A stretch of DNA of 64,000 nucleotides from Malus domestica (GCF_042453785.1 NC_091663.1:16762501-16826500); one strand, 5' to 3'. Shown: positions 33,269 to 44,290, counted from the first letter of the stretch. Notes: generated by a model from the letters alone, not told the origin. Numbers and translations: made by a program.

Positions 33269-33357
33269 AAATGCCATCGAGATTTCATATAAGGTTTTAT
33301 TGTTTTAGTGCAATGTGTTTGTTTCTTTATATGAAATCTCGATGGCAACAATTTTAA
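33269..33357. repeat. Perfect 20-bp inverted repeat with about 45-bp spacer
   Basis: GCCATCGAGATTTCATATAA near 33,271 is followed by TTATATGAAATCTCGATGGC ending near 33,356. Transcribed, this would fold into a hairpin with a 20-bp stem. Confidence 0.75.
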
Positions 33358-33361
33358 CTTG

Positions 33362-33445
33362 TTTACAACAACCACAACAATAAAACCTTATACTATTAAA
33401 TGGGGTCAACTGTATAAATCGTAGAACGTTACTGCGGTTACCATG
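33362..33445 (-). mobile_element. Tiny RTE LINE 3' end
   Basis: ACAACAACCACAACAATAAAACC followed by AATGGGGTCAACTGTATAAATC matches the tail of the LINE at 18,578 (GTGGGGTCGGCTATATGAATC). Only the last 80 bp or so is present. Confidence 0.6.
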
Positions 33446-34599
33446 TAATGTATAAAGTGTAAAATATTGTACTAATTCATTATATATAAATGATTATGAT
33501 GTGTTTGAACTTCTTTCATTAATTTCTACACTCACAATGTTTGCCAGCTCGCTATATAATCAACTTAAATCAGTTAAATCTATCATGTAATGCATTTCCT
33601 TCCAATTTTTTGTGATAAACTAATAGATAATTGACTAAATAAACATCATGCAAAGTTTCAATAAAAATTTCCAAGTTTTTCTTACAATTTCCGTGGTTTC
33701 CATGTTGTTTTTATAGATATTGATAATATCTCGATATTTCCATCAATATTTCCGTGTTTTTGAACTACTGATATTTCCGATATTATCAATATTTTATACC
33801 TTGGTGGAAGCACAAACTTATAGTTTCATTAGTTCAGTACATATGTTGTTGCTCGTTTACAAGGGAAAAACATATCAGTCTTCGTACTACTTGTGGAAGC
33901 ATTTATTGTTGCAACAAATTAATAGGAATGGTGTTGTTATAAACTATTGGCTTATGTCGCTCATTGTCTTTAGATCAACCTATAGTAGTTGGATCCATTG
34001 CCAAATCATAATCAAAAGAATGCTACTAGAATTTTCAAAGCTAAACCTTGAGGACAAGGTTGATTTCTAAGGAAGGGGTAATTTTAGGATGCCAAGTGGC
34101 ATCACTTTGTTAACCAGGTGTCAATTGTTGAGTTGGATTTCTTTAGCTTGTAACTAGTTATATAAGTTGAGATATGTGCAGATGCAAAGGGTGAATGAAT
34201 ATTTGATTGTATTAGTGCTCTTGTTAGTATATCTTGCATTTGAGTAAAGGTTGAAGTGGGGTTCTATCACGTGAACCACCTCCCAAGTCCTAAAGGCCTG
34301 CAGTCTTGCACTGCACCCACCCTAATCCGAAACCCCCTGCATTTCGTGCAGGTCCTATTTCCCCATCCCCTATAATTTTATTCTACAAATTCATGCGCCC
34401 ACCCACCTTAATCTTAATCTGAATGAACCCATGAATTCGTGCACCTACCCTTCCAAAGGCATACAGGTCCTGCATTGCACTGCACCCTCCCTAATTCGAA
34501 ATCAAATCCCAAAAGAGAGAGAAAACACGATTCAAGCAAAAAAAGAAGAAGCAAAGGACGATTACGTTCCATTAATTAACCTCTCACTCTCGCATCAGT
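33446..34599. other. Intergenic with possible Gypsy pol tail
   Basis: Near 34,030-34,070 the plus strand reads FSKLNLEDKVDF then a stop, in the style of the C-terminus of some plant Gypsy polyproteins, with a purine-rich GGAAGGGG after it. The rest of the element is not seen. No other gene signal. Confidence 0.3.
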
Positions 34600-35108
34600 G
34601 GACATAGATTTCAAAAATTCAGAAACCCTTACCTAGATTTTGGGACTCGATTGGTGTCAGATTCGCTTCGTTGAATGAAGGGGACGGAGGGTAGGAGGAG
34701 CGCCGTTGAAGTGGACAAAGGACGGGAGGAGCGTTGTGACTCGAATCGATGGAGGAGCAGAGCGGCGGGAGCATGAGAGCCATTCGAAAGATTGAGTGAG
34801 AGTGTGAGTGTTCGGGAGATCGAAGGAAGGAGGATAACAAAATGACCTAACTCAATAGACGGTTGGATTAGATCTTAACCAATCCAACAGTCCAAGTAAT
34901 TTCTAATTATAAATTAAAAATAAATAAATAAATATATATATATACATAACATTCGGTTCGGTTCGGGATTACCGAACGCATTCAAACTTGTGGCCGAATC
35001 CCAAATTGAAACTTTCGGGATGGGTTCGGTTTCGGGAAATTCGGTTTGGGTATTTTTTTGGTCAAATTTCGGGACGGTTCAAGATTTTCAGGGAAAAATT
35101 CCACCCCT
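34600..35108 (-). mobile_element. hAT element end with an exon-like cargo
   Basis: Read on the minus strand, it begins TAGGGGTGGAATTTTTCCC, followed by CCGAACCGAA-type subterminal repeats as in the hAT elements at 8.3 and 51.0 kb. Then comes an exon-like frame (MLSSFLRSPEHSHSHSIFRM near 34,840-34,781) ending at TCTAG before GTAAGGG, a donor-like site (about 34,633). The other terminus is not found, so the element is truncated. Confidence 0.5.
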
Positions 35109-36089
35109 AAATATTGGTCACTCTAATATACAATTGAGTCAAGTTTAAAGAAATTGTATCATCTCAATACTAATGTTCGATCCTTTCTCTACATTTTCCA
35201 AGTTCAAGCTTAATTAGTTAGAGCTTATAAATTATATTCAATGAATCAATGGTTAAGTTATACAAAATAGGCAACGTGCAGTTTAGAAAGCATAAAGAGA
35301 GTTTGTTGTGTGCTCTCCACACGAGACTGTATTTTTATCAGAAATTCACTGCTTTCCCAGAAACAAGTACATACTAATCTATGGGGATGCTATAGTTGTC
35401 AACCAAAAGGCCAATAAAATTACATCTCTAGTCTAGGCTATAAATTGAACATTTATTTTATTATCGACTTTAACTTATATTTATCTTCTAGGCGTACGTC
35501 ACAGTGAATGCACTAATTTTGTTCCTAAATACCAAAAAATTGAAATGAAAAAAAAATTGCATAAATCGATTCACACCTTAATTGGAGGATTCAAAACTTC
35601 AAAATCACTATCCTTCGGTCAAGAAGAGTATGTTTTTCTCTATGAAAGCATTTTAGAATTTTAGCTAGAATGAAGATAAATATTGTGTGATAGTAGGGTT
35701 TGAGGTGATGATAGGGTTTCATTATTGAGTGGGTTTTGTGATAAATTTTAATTTTATAGTGAATTCCATCTTGTACTTGATTGTAATTATGCAATAAGAT
35801 AAAAAAGACAATTTATATTTAAATTTTAAGTTGGGCGTAGAGAGATATTTTATGGGTTCAAATAAAATTCCCCATTAAATTTTCAAACGCTTGTGATGGG
35901 AATTACTAAATTGGGATTCTACAAACCCGCAACTTTGGTGCGATATTGACCCAGACAATATTATTTTGAAGCCGAATTGATTATAGTCTTATGATAATTG
36001 ACGAAAATATCTCCATAAATGCCATGTTTTAACAGTGAAATAAATGAAAGTTACGTGGATCATAAATTTTAACAATTAAAAGAGTCTCG
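35109..36089. other. AT-rich intergenic
   Basis: No gene or paired element ends are seen. Confidence 0.4.
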
Positions 36090-36769
36090 GTGGTAAAAGG
36101 ATTTGGATCCTCTCCTGAGAGCAAGTCCACCGGAGTGGACTTTGCCCAGGACCCAGCACAAAAACAAGGCCAGCACCCTGTCAACCAAGTCCACCCCTTC
36201 AAGTTGACTGGTACCCAGCCCGAGCTGGGATCTGGACCAGCCCAAAAGAGACTGAGCAAGAAGCTGGGTTGTTTGCCTGGCGCGTGCGCTTCACGGAGGC
36301 GTGGCGCGAATGCCCGACAGGATTGCAGAGCGCGGGCCCGCGTGCAGGCGCACTCAGTCCCCCCCCCCCGAGTTGGCGACGTGGCTCCCTTTCTGCCGTT
36401 GGATTTCCAATGGCTAGTTTTCTAGACCGTTGGATTTCCAAATGTAAAAAATATTTAAATTTTACTTTTAAAATAGATCGTCGGATCAAAAATCAACGGT
36501 CCATGTTTTTTTCACAAAAAAGTAAAAAAAAAAGGCCCAACGGTTAGAAATATGACCGTTGGCCACGTGGCAACTTCTGGCTCTTGGATTTGAATATTTT
36601 TTCAAATCCAACGGTCCAGATTAATTAACTATATTAAAATTCATTAAAAATTATTAAAAAATACATAAAATTTTGAAAAATGTTAATTTTTTTCCTATAA
36701 ATACCTAACCCTCATCTTCCACCTTTACACCACATTTCAATATTTTCTACACTTTCTATACTATCTACA

Positions 36770-36950
36770 TTTCAATATAGAATTACATAAACTCACCAAA
36801 TAAATAGAATTACATAAACTCACCAAATAAACTTAAAAACAAAACACACTACATAGAATTACATAAACTCACCAAATAAATAGAATTACATAAACTCACC
36901 AAATAAACTTAAAAACAAAACACACTACATAGAATTACATAAACTTAAAA
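36770..36950. repeat. Tandem repeat in PIF element, 27-bp unit in a larger period
   Basis: TAGAATTACATAAACTCACC followed by AAATAAA recurs four times. Pairs are separated by CTTAAAAACAAAACACACTA, giving a higher-order period of roughly 70-75 bp. Confidence 0.8.
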
Positions 36951-37047
36951 AAAAAAATACAATTTATTCTTCAACCACAAGCCTCATTCTAATTATCTTC
37001 ACCTTCATGCAATCCCCACTGGTGCTCAATCAAGTCATTCTAGCGGG

Positions 37048-38393
37048 TTACGTGCCAGTATGGCTCTTGCACATAGTGTACCGTTGAACAATCAATTCAT
37101 TGTAACGTTCATCGCGTTCCAACGGCTCGTGTTGCACTGGATCTTCGGTCCGGTCATGAGCACAATAGATACGTGTTCTTGAGTTGTTCATCGAATCCGG
37201 CTCATATTCATCGACGGCATCATAATCATACTCATCTTCAACAATCATGTTGTGGAGAATAATACACGTCATCATGATGGATCGAAGAGCCTCGACATCA
37301 AACATTCTAGCTGCAGCCTTGATAATCGCCCAACGAGCTTGCAGGATACCAAAACAACGCTCAACATCCTTCCTACACCCTTCTTGACATTTTGCAAAGT
37401 GTTTTTCCTTTTCAGTTTGTGGATGTGGCACTGTTTTGACAAATGCTGACCACCTTGGGTAAATGCCATCTGCAAGGTAGTATGATCCCTCGTATTGGGT
37501 ACCATTAACCCAATATGTGCATCTCAGCGAGTTTCCTTGCAGCAGTTCGTCGAACACTGGGGATTGGGCAAGGACATTTAGGTCATTTTGAGCTCCTGGA
37601 ACACCAAAAAAGCATGCCAACTCCATGTATCAAATGAAGCCACCGCTTCCAAAATGATGCTTTTGGCTCATTTTCTGTCCCCATATGCTCCTTGCCACGC
37701 ACTTGGACAGTTTTTCCAAGTCCAGTGCATGCAGTCGATGCTTCCAATCATGCCAGGGAAGCTTCACATCTCACCCTTCCTCAGAAGCCTTCACATGTCC
37801 CTTGGCGTGGGTGTCTGAAGGTACTCATTGGTGTAGAGGGCTTCAATTACAGAGCAAAACCGCATCAGGGACTCCAGAACAGTTGTTTTTCCCATCCTCG
37901 CGATCTTATCCACTTGATCTGCAAATGCTCCATATGCAAGCATTCACAAGGATGCCGTAATTTTTTGCTCGGGAATAAGACCTAGAACATGAAAAGCACC
38001 CTCTTTTTGCACAAAGTATGAATCATGGTTGCAAATATCACTCATGATTTTGTTGAACAAATTTCGTTGCATTCTAAAACGCCGTCTAAAAATATGATCA
38101 GGGAATATGCTATTGGGAATAAAATAATCTTCCAATAGATTTTTACCTCGTTTTTCCCTTTTTCTATCGAGGTTTGCAACACGTCTTGGTTTGGCTATCT
38201 GACCCACGGCTTCCATGACACGGCGGGAATGTGAGGCCTTCTGCCTTCTATGGTGATCATCCTCATCCTCCTCCATGAAGAAAGTCTCATCTCTACCTCC
38301 ACCTTTCTCGAGATTGGCCAATTCTGCCTGTTGTGCCAACAACCTTTGTTGTTGCTCCTGCAACTGTTTATACACCCTTCTTGAAGAAGACAT
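37048..38393 (-). pseudogene. PIF/Harbinger DDE transposase, decayed
   Basis: From ATG 38393 the frame reads MSSSRRVYKQLQEQQQRLLA and an N-terminal region with FRRRFRMQRNLFNKIMSDI. The DDE_Tnp_4-type catalytic core follows. The acidic residues are visible in SIDCMHW (D1), LADGIYP (D2) and DVERCFGILQARW (E). It is broken by four TGA codons at 37944-37946, 37791-37793, 37764-37766 and 37668-37670, and by a one-base loss in an A run at 37606-37611. The downstream part is open to 37048. The intact enzyme would be about 445 residues and would cut and paste this element. This copy is dead. Confidence 0.88.
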
Positions 38394-38524
38394 TGTAATA
38401 AGAACTCAAGATTTGAAAACGATGAATAAGGATTCTGAGCTAAAAAGAAGGATTGAGCTTGGTGTGAGGATGGATGTAGGGATGTAGGGTTTATATGGAC
38501 AAAAAAAAGAAAGGATGAGGTTCT

Positions 38525-38845
38525 GGACAATGCCACGTGGCACTACGTGATTGGTTGAAAATCTTATCGAAATCTTGGCTAAATTATTGTAAACCGGAAG
38601 TGACACGTGACGTGTCGGGATTGGTCGAAAATATTATCGGAAATCTATCCACAAAATAGTACGTTTGGATAATGACACGTGGCATGACGTGATTGGTTGA
38701 AAATCGTATCGAAATCTTGGCTAAATTATTGTAAAACGGAAGTGACACGTGGTGTGTCGGGATTGGTTGAAAATCTTAGCGGAAATCTATTCACAAAATA
38801 GTACGTTCATATAATGACACGTGGCGTGACGAGATTGGTTAAAAA
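38525..38845. repeat. About 142-bp tandem repeat with CACGTG sites
   Basis: GACACGTGGCATGACGTGATTGG-like words recur near 38,530, 38,674 and 38,815. A half-unit (GACACGTG..GTGTCGGGATTGGT) lies between each. The array lies just upstream of the transposase start. Confidence 0.75.
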
Positions 38846-39323
38846 TCCTATCCGAAATTAAAACTATTTTATTTTTTTATTCTTTTAGAAAAAATTTTAA
38901 AAAATTTTAAATGGGCTGGGTGCTAGCGCATTTTGTAGGGATGGAGATCGTTTGTGCCAGCGCATTTTTTTAGGGGTGGAGATACCTTGGCCTATTACTG
39001 TTCATTGGAGTCTGTTACTGTTCACTTGAGTCGATAAATGCGTTGGGTGCTGGCGCAAAGTCCTTAGGGATGGACTTGCTCTGAGCTAATGGAGAGGATC
39101 CTCCTGACCAAGTGTTATGGGCCGTTGGATTTTCATCCAACGGCTATAATTATTATAACTTAAAAGGATCCACCTGTTTATAGCCGTTGGATATCCAACG
39201 ATCCATAACACTTGGTCAGGAGGATCCTCTCCATTATCTCAGGATTTCATCCAACGGTCCATAACACTTGGTAAGGAGGATCCTCTCCATTAGCTCAGGA
39301 GAGAATCCAAACCCGTGGTAAAA

Positions 39324-40250
39324 AATAAAAATACAAAAAATTCAAGTGGTAATATAGTACATGTCTACAAGTTCAGAATCCCCATTTACAAAATTGAAAT
39401 CAGGATCACCAAATGTGATTTGGATCGAAATTTGACTACACCAATATTCCTGTTTTCTGTTTCCCAAAATTTTATGAGAACTGCTAAACCCACCCTGTTG
39501 TCTTATTTCACCACCCACGTTATATTTACACCCACTATAAAAAGTTAAAAAATTAAAATGTTATTTTCTCACCCATTATTATTCCTAAAATAACCCTATA
39601 TATAATTAGAGATAAATTTCTTTAAAAAAAAAAGAAAATAAACAAACCTTCTAAAAATAGGAAAAAAAAAGAAAAAAAACCATGTTTCCTTTCCAAATTC
39701 CAATTTGAGTGTCCTTTTCGAGATGCATACCAATTTGAGTGTCCTTTCCAAATTTTCCCTAACCTAATTAAAACAATTCCAACGAATTCTAGGAATTCTC
39801 ATAGGAAAACATGAAACAAATTGTACCTTAACTTAATGCAAATTCAAATAAAAAGTCACAAAGCTATGCTTCAATTATTCATGTCGACAAATCAAGATGG
39901 TCCACATAAAATTATCTTTTACCTGTTCGACGGAAACATAGTCATCTACTTGTTCCATAGAAATGACATCTTCTAAATTCATTCTTTTTGCTTTCTCTGA
40001 ATGAAAGGGTATGAAAAGGATGAGTTAGGGTTTATGGAAGACAAATTTTCTAAACTTTTCTTTTCTTTTCTTTTTTTATAAAAAAAAAATTAATGCAAAA
40101 AGGAGTAAGTAAGGTCCCTATTAGTCATTTTACAAATAGATAAATTTGTAATTAAAAAATTCATAAAAAGGTGGGAGGGGAAATAAGACACCGGTGGGAA
40201 TATCACCACTCAATTTTATTCATCCTCTCTGATTTCAATTTTCTGTTGTG
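39324..40250. other. AT-rich stretch, no gene
   Basis: Nothing recognised. The right end borders the leader of the next gene. Confidence 0.4.
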
Positions 40251-40344
40251 GAATTTCTGACCGGGTTTGAATCTGCCGCTCCCATCGTCCTTCCAGAGGA
40301 ATTCAGAATTCAGGTGAGGAAGAAGAACAGAGAGAGAGAGAGTC

Positions 40345-40780
40345 ATGAGTTACGTATTGACAACACTGACGAAGAAGCAGGAGGTGGATTCCATCATCCG
40401 ATCCACCATCGACAAAGTCCTCGTCCTCCGCTTCCGCTTGCCTTCTCCTCGACGACGCTCTCGCCAAAACGGCGCTGGAGATCTCCAAGTTCGCGACGGT
40501 CGCGCTCGTCGATACTGATTCGGCGGGAATTCAAGTCTACGTCAGGTATGTCGACATTGCTCTGATCCCGTCGACCATCTTCTTCTTCAATGCCCACCAC
40601 AAAAAGATGGATTCGGGAACTGCGGACCACAGCAAATGGGTCGGCGCGTTTCAGCAGAAACAGAACTTTATTGATGTTGTGGAGGCGATTTTCAGAGGAG
40701 TGATGAAGGGGAAGATGATCGTGAATTGCCTCCTGCCACCGGAGCAAATACCCAAATCCTTGCTCTCTAAAGATGTGTAG
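40345..40780 (+). pseudogene. TXNL4B/DIM2-like thioredoxin-fold splicing protein, frameshifted
   Basis: The first frame from ATG 40345 reads MSYVLTTLTKKQEVDSIIRS and DKVLVLRF. A second frame resumes near 40440 with LLLDDALAKTALEISKFATV and runs through IPSTIFFFNAHHKKMDSGTA and KQNFIDVVEAIFRGVMKGK to a TAG at 40778-40780. This is the pattern of the thioredoxin-like U5 snRNP-associated protein family (DIM1/DIM2), which acts in pre-mRNA splicing. About 20 bp, corresponding to the GRASD-type segment after LRF, is missing at about 40433-40440. The two halves are therefore in different frames. The rest is well preserved, so the break is recent, allele-specific or an assembly error. No intron is needed. 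Confidence 0.78.
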
Positions 40781-40789
40781 AAGTTGGAG

Positions 40790-41900
40790 AGATTTAAGGT
40801 ACTTTATTTTTCAAAATTTTATTTTGTTTGTTTACTATGATTTTGATTGATAGATGAGCAGATTGTAGCAATGTTCCACCAATTTTAACTCAATTGAAAT
40901 AATGGGTCTTTAATTAAAAATTTATTATCAATGGTCTCTTTTGTAATGATCTTTTCAACATTACTCATTTGACAAAATTCTAACGAAGTTGATGAAAATG
41001 ATCATACTTACATATTTTGATGAGTTAAAAGGCTAATAGTTATGAATTTTTTAGATGATGAACTGTTGCTCTAATTTGATTAAAGTTGAAGGGTCATTGT
41101 TACAATTTACACTGGTTAGATTTGAATTTTTTTTTTAAACAACGGGTAGCAAGCCACGATTATTCATCATTTCTAAACCTGAGATGCTATGAAGAATTTC
41201 ACTGTGCCAATCGTAGTCCGCGCTCTTACAACTAAGCCACTTGCCATAATTTTACTGTGTAATTAGTTTGGTATTAGAGATAATCTTGATCGAATAATTA
41301 GAAATAGAAGGGCGTATAGTTATTGGGTAATTGAATTGGATGAAATCGAGATTAGGGGGATGGTTGTTTTGGGAGTGATCATCTTGCTAATCTGTATTAT
41401 TGAGCATTTGTGGACTTGGTTAATAGAGAATCAGGAACTTAGAAGTATTTTTTTTACGTCCAAATGCAAAGAGCAACCTACATAAAATGGGTTGGTTGCC
41501 ACCTTGGAGTTTTGGTATTGTATTATTGAACCGAAACGCCACGGGAACAGTAAACATGGTGCGCATGTGTGTCCTCCTAAATGAGAAGAGGAATCTGTTG
41601 GTCACTTTGGAGCTGCTGCATAATTGTATTTCCGACACCTCAACCCGAAGACAAATTATAATGCTGCATTCTGCGAGTAATGTTGTTTTGCATGTAAAAC
41701 CATCAAAAACTTATCCTATGCCTTTGTCCTCTTGGCCCTTTGGGTTGGACATGTAAGCCTTCCTTTGCATGCTTATGCACATGCAAAGAGCCACCTGTTT
41801 GCATTGTATCAAAGCCTAACCGACACTGATACTCTGTCCTTGCAAAGCAACGTTAAAGCCTTCTCTCTCTCTCTCTCTCTCTCTCTAAACTAAATCTCTG
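40790..41900. promoter_or_regulatory. Intergenic and upstream region of the aspartic protease gene
   Basis: AT-rich with no other gene. A (CT)n run of about 22 bp at 41,864-41,886 sits just before the protease start, a common plant 5' leader feature. Confidence 0.4.
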
Positions 41901-41912
41901 AGACACACATTC

Positions 41913-43260
41913 ATGGCTTCCTCTATCTTCCTGTTTCTGCTCTCTCTACTTCTCCTTCTACCTTCCATTTCTTCCAATATTACCACCATTCCACTCTCAC
42001 ATTTCCACAGAAACCCGCATCCGCATCCACATCCACATCCACATCCACATCTTCATCCATCCCAACACCTCAACAACTTAGCAGCCTCATCTCTAAAAAG
42101 AGCCCACCACCTCAAAAACCCCCAAACCACCACCACCCCGGTCTTCTCCCAAAGCTACGGCGGCTACTCCATACCCCTCAGCTTTGGTACCCCTCCCCAA
42201 ACCCTCTCTTTCATCATGGACACTGGCAGCCACTTCACTTGGTTCCCTTGCACCAAAAACTACCAATGCGTCAACTGCCCCTCTTATCTCAAACCATTTA
42301 TTCCCAAATTGTCCTCATCCTCCAAAATCCTCGGCCCGCTTTCAGTGCCAAGCTTGCCGGCCAAATTCCAAAAACTGCACCCAGATGTGCCCTGCCTACA
42401 CATTCGTCTACGGCTTAGGGGAAACAACTGGAATCCCGCTCTCTGAGACCCTCGACCTTCCCACCCGATCCGTACCCGATTTCCTCGTCGGCTGCTCCGT
42501 TAGCTCTACCCACCAACCCCCAGCCGGCATTGCCGGATTGGGCCGAGGCCCTGCGTCTCTCCCCGCTCAATTGGGGCTCAAAAAGTTCTCCTACTGCCTT
42601 CTGTCCCGGCTTTTCGATGACACTAACAAAAGCAGCCTCCTGGTTCTCGACGCTGGAAAAAAATCCGCCAAGAAAACTACGGGTGTTATCTACACGCCGT
42701 TTGTAAGCAACCCATTAGTCCCCGAGAGACCGGCTTTCTCCGTCTACTATTACGTGGGTCTCCGCCAAATCAAGGTGGGACGGCGGAGCGTGAAAATTCC
42801 GTATAGGTACTTAAGGCCGGACTCAAGAGGCTCCGGTGGGACGATCATTGATTCCGGGACCACGTTCACGATCATGGCACCCGAGGTGTCACAGCGCGTG
42901 TCGGGAGAGTTTGCGAGACAGATGGCAGCCGTAGGTTACAAGAGAGCTGAGGAAGTGGAGGCTGTGAGCGGGTTAAAGCCGTGTTACAGTATTTCCGGAA
43001 CCAAAAGTGCGGCGTTTCCGGTGGTGACGTTTCACTTCAAAGGAGGGGCTGAGGTGGCGCTGCCGGTGGAGAATTATATGGCGATTGCGGGTGACGATCT
43101 GGTGTGCTTGACGATTATGAGTGATAAGGAGCTTGGTGGGCCGGAAGTTTCCTCCTCCGGGCCTTCCATAATTATAGGGAGCTTTCTGCTGCAGAATTTC
43201 TATGTGGAATATGATCTGCAGAATGAGAGGTTGGGATTCAGGCACCAACGATGCAATTGA
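41913..43260 (+). pseudogene. Plant aspartic protease (A1, nepenthesin-like), frameshifted
   Basis: ATG 41913 opens a frame with a hydrophobic signal peptide (MASSIFLFLLSLLLLLPSIS). It continues with a His-Pro repeat made by (CATCCA)n, then SYGGYSIPLSFGTPPQTLSF and the first catalytic motif DTG (D103). At about 42334 the reading must move to another frame. There QCQACRPNSKNCTQMCPAYT, YGLGETTG, the second catalytic DSG (D codon 42850-42852) and the C-terminus continue to the stop at 43258-43260. Compared with the family, roughly 40 bp coding the segment after SSSKILG are missing. The family is secreted or apoplastic. I recall At3g52500 as a similar Arabidopsis protein. One small deletion separates two good lobes. 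Confidence 0.85.
42018..42058 (+). repeat. (CATCCA)n microsatellite in coding sequence
   Basis: Hexamer repeats encode a His-Pro run (PHPHPHPHPHP) in the prodomain of the aspartic protease. Its length is likely to vary between alleles. Confidence 0.85.
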
Positions 43261-43655
43261 TTTTAATCAGTTTGCTTTTAAGGGAAAGACTTGTCTTTTC
43301 AATGTACCGGTTGTACGTGTTACTAAGCAAATGATGATATATATGTGCTAAAAGGTTAATAACTTAAAAAGTAAAACTTCTCACAATTCTTATTAAAACA
43401 CGTGGTGTACCATCTGTATTTTCATCACAACTAAAAATTTCTCTGCCCGGTACAAAAGGATGGATATAAAATGTGCCTTTTTTTAATCATATATATTTAC
43501 TTATTATTTCATTTCAATGTTATATAATTATTTTTAATCACTTAAATTGGCATTAAGTGATGGTGTGATAAGTACAAAGCACACATTTTGATTTAGAGTC
43601 CAAATTTATGCCATGTGGTTCATTTTTGAAGTCGTTAACTACTGCCGCCAGACTC
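43261..43655. other. 3' flank of the aspartic protease
   Basis: Probably 3' untranslated and intergenic sequence. No other feature seen. Confidence 0.4.
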
Positions 43656-43663
43656 CGTTGATT

Positions 43664-43768
43664 CGCTGCCTCCCAAATGCTTCACGAGCTTCGACTCGTG
43701 GATGATGTAGACGAATTTCTTACAAGCACCCTTCACTTTCTTCTCCCTCAAGAGGGATCGACCTCGGC
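43664..43768 (-). pseudogene. Ribose-5-phosphate isomerase A fragment
   Basis: The minus strand reads GRSLLREKKVKGACKKFVYI followed by HESKLVKHLGGS. This matches the RpiA region normally reading GGSLLREKMIEGACKKFVVI..DESKLVKHLGGSG, as I remember plant enzymes. The reading then diverges (ESTESGGSS) and stops at about 43635. Only some 35 codons are present, so this is a gene scrap. RpiA interconverts ribose-5-P and ribulose-5-P in the pentose phosphate and Calvin cycles. Confidence 0.75.
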
Positions 43769-43904
43769 AGCACACAAGAAAATATACAAGAAATAAGATA
43801 GAATAGTTTACACAAACCACAGACAAAAATTTAATCAAGGATTAATGCACTGTATACAGCTTGTGAAGAGAGAGAAAAGAAATGTGGTCGTACTCCGTTA
43901 TTAC

Positions 43905-44046
43905 CATCATCAGGGATAAGGCAAGGATAGATAATCGAGTTCATGTCGATTTAAAAGTTATCGCACTCATCCCTGTCCTTCGTAGCTTTAACAACCACTA
44001 TAGGATACTTGTTGATCAACCAACGGAGAAAGGAAGGCACTCCCAT
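43905..44046 (-). pseudogene. 5' fragment of an XRN-type 5'-3' exoribonuclease
   Basis: From ATG 44046 the minus strand reads MGVPSFLRWLINKYPIVVVK, then after an in-frame TAA (replacing the usual NLYLDMN context) IDMNSIIYPCLIPDD. This is the start of the XRN_N domain (MGVPxFxRWLxxKYP; DMNxIIHPC). About 70 bp of leader-like sequence precedes it. The rest of the roughly 900-residue nuclease is absent. It lies about 140 bp from the RpiA scrap, on the same strand. Confidence 0.8.
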
Positions 44047-44290
44047 CTCCCTCTCCGATCTCTTAGAAACTCGGTTAGCTCAACAGTTGCACTACTCTGT
44101 GCCTCTCTGACTACTGCGAACTTAACTTGGTGATATATATTTAGCACCAAAAAATGTAGTGAAATTTGGTTAATTGATAGTTAGGACTCAAGAGTGTGTC
44201 ATTTATGTGAGATTATTCAACCTTAGCCGTCATGCATTCAAATGGTTAAAAAAAACACTATTAAGAGTAGTGTATAACACCTTGGTATAA

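Larger units (their letters stand above)
36119..39081 (-). mobile_element. PIF/Harbinger transposon, 2.96 kb
   Basis: Ends GAGCAAGTCCACC and, on the other strand, GAGCAAGTCCATCCC are flanked by TGA on both sides (36116-36118 and 39082-39084), the 3-bp TNA-type duplication of this superfamily. It encodes a minus-strand DDE transposase (37048-38393). No Myb-like second gene is apparent. Tandem repeats lie downstream (36,770-36,950) and upstream (38,525-38,845) of the transposase. Confidence 0.92.
36099..39314. mobile_element. MULE-type MITE hosting a PIF/Harbinger element
   Basis: A perfect 9-bp duplication, GTGGTAAAA, lies at 36090-36098 and 39315-39323. The left end GGATTTGGATCCTCTCCTGAG and the right end on the other strand GGGTTTGGATTCTCTCCTGAG are inverted repeats. 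The left arm is cut after 20 bp by the PIF element and continues at 39,082 with CTAATGGAGAGGATCCTCC, again matching the right arm. Near 39,091-39,234 is a further internal palindrome of the same words. Without the insert the MITE would be about 250 bp. Confidence 0.88.

Noticed and set aside
33720-34070. 116-codon open frame
   Set aside because: Only the last dozen residues resemble a Gypsy polyprotein end. The rest is low-complexity hydrophobic sequence, so no CDS is called.
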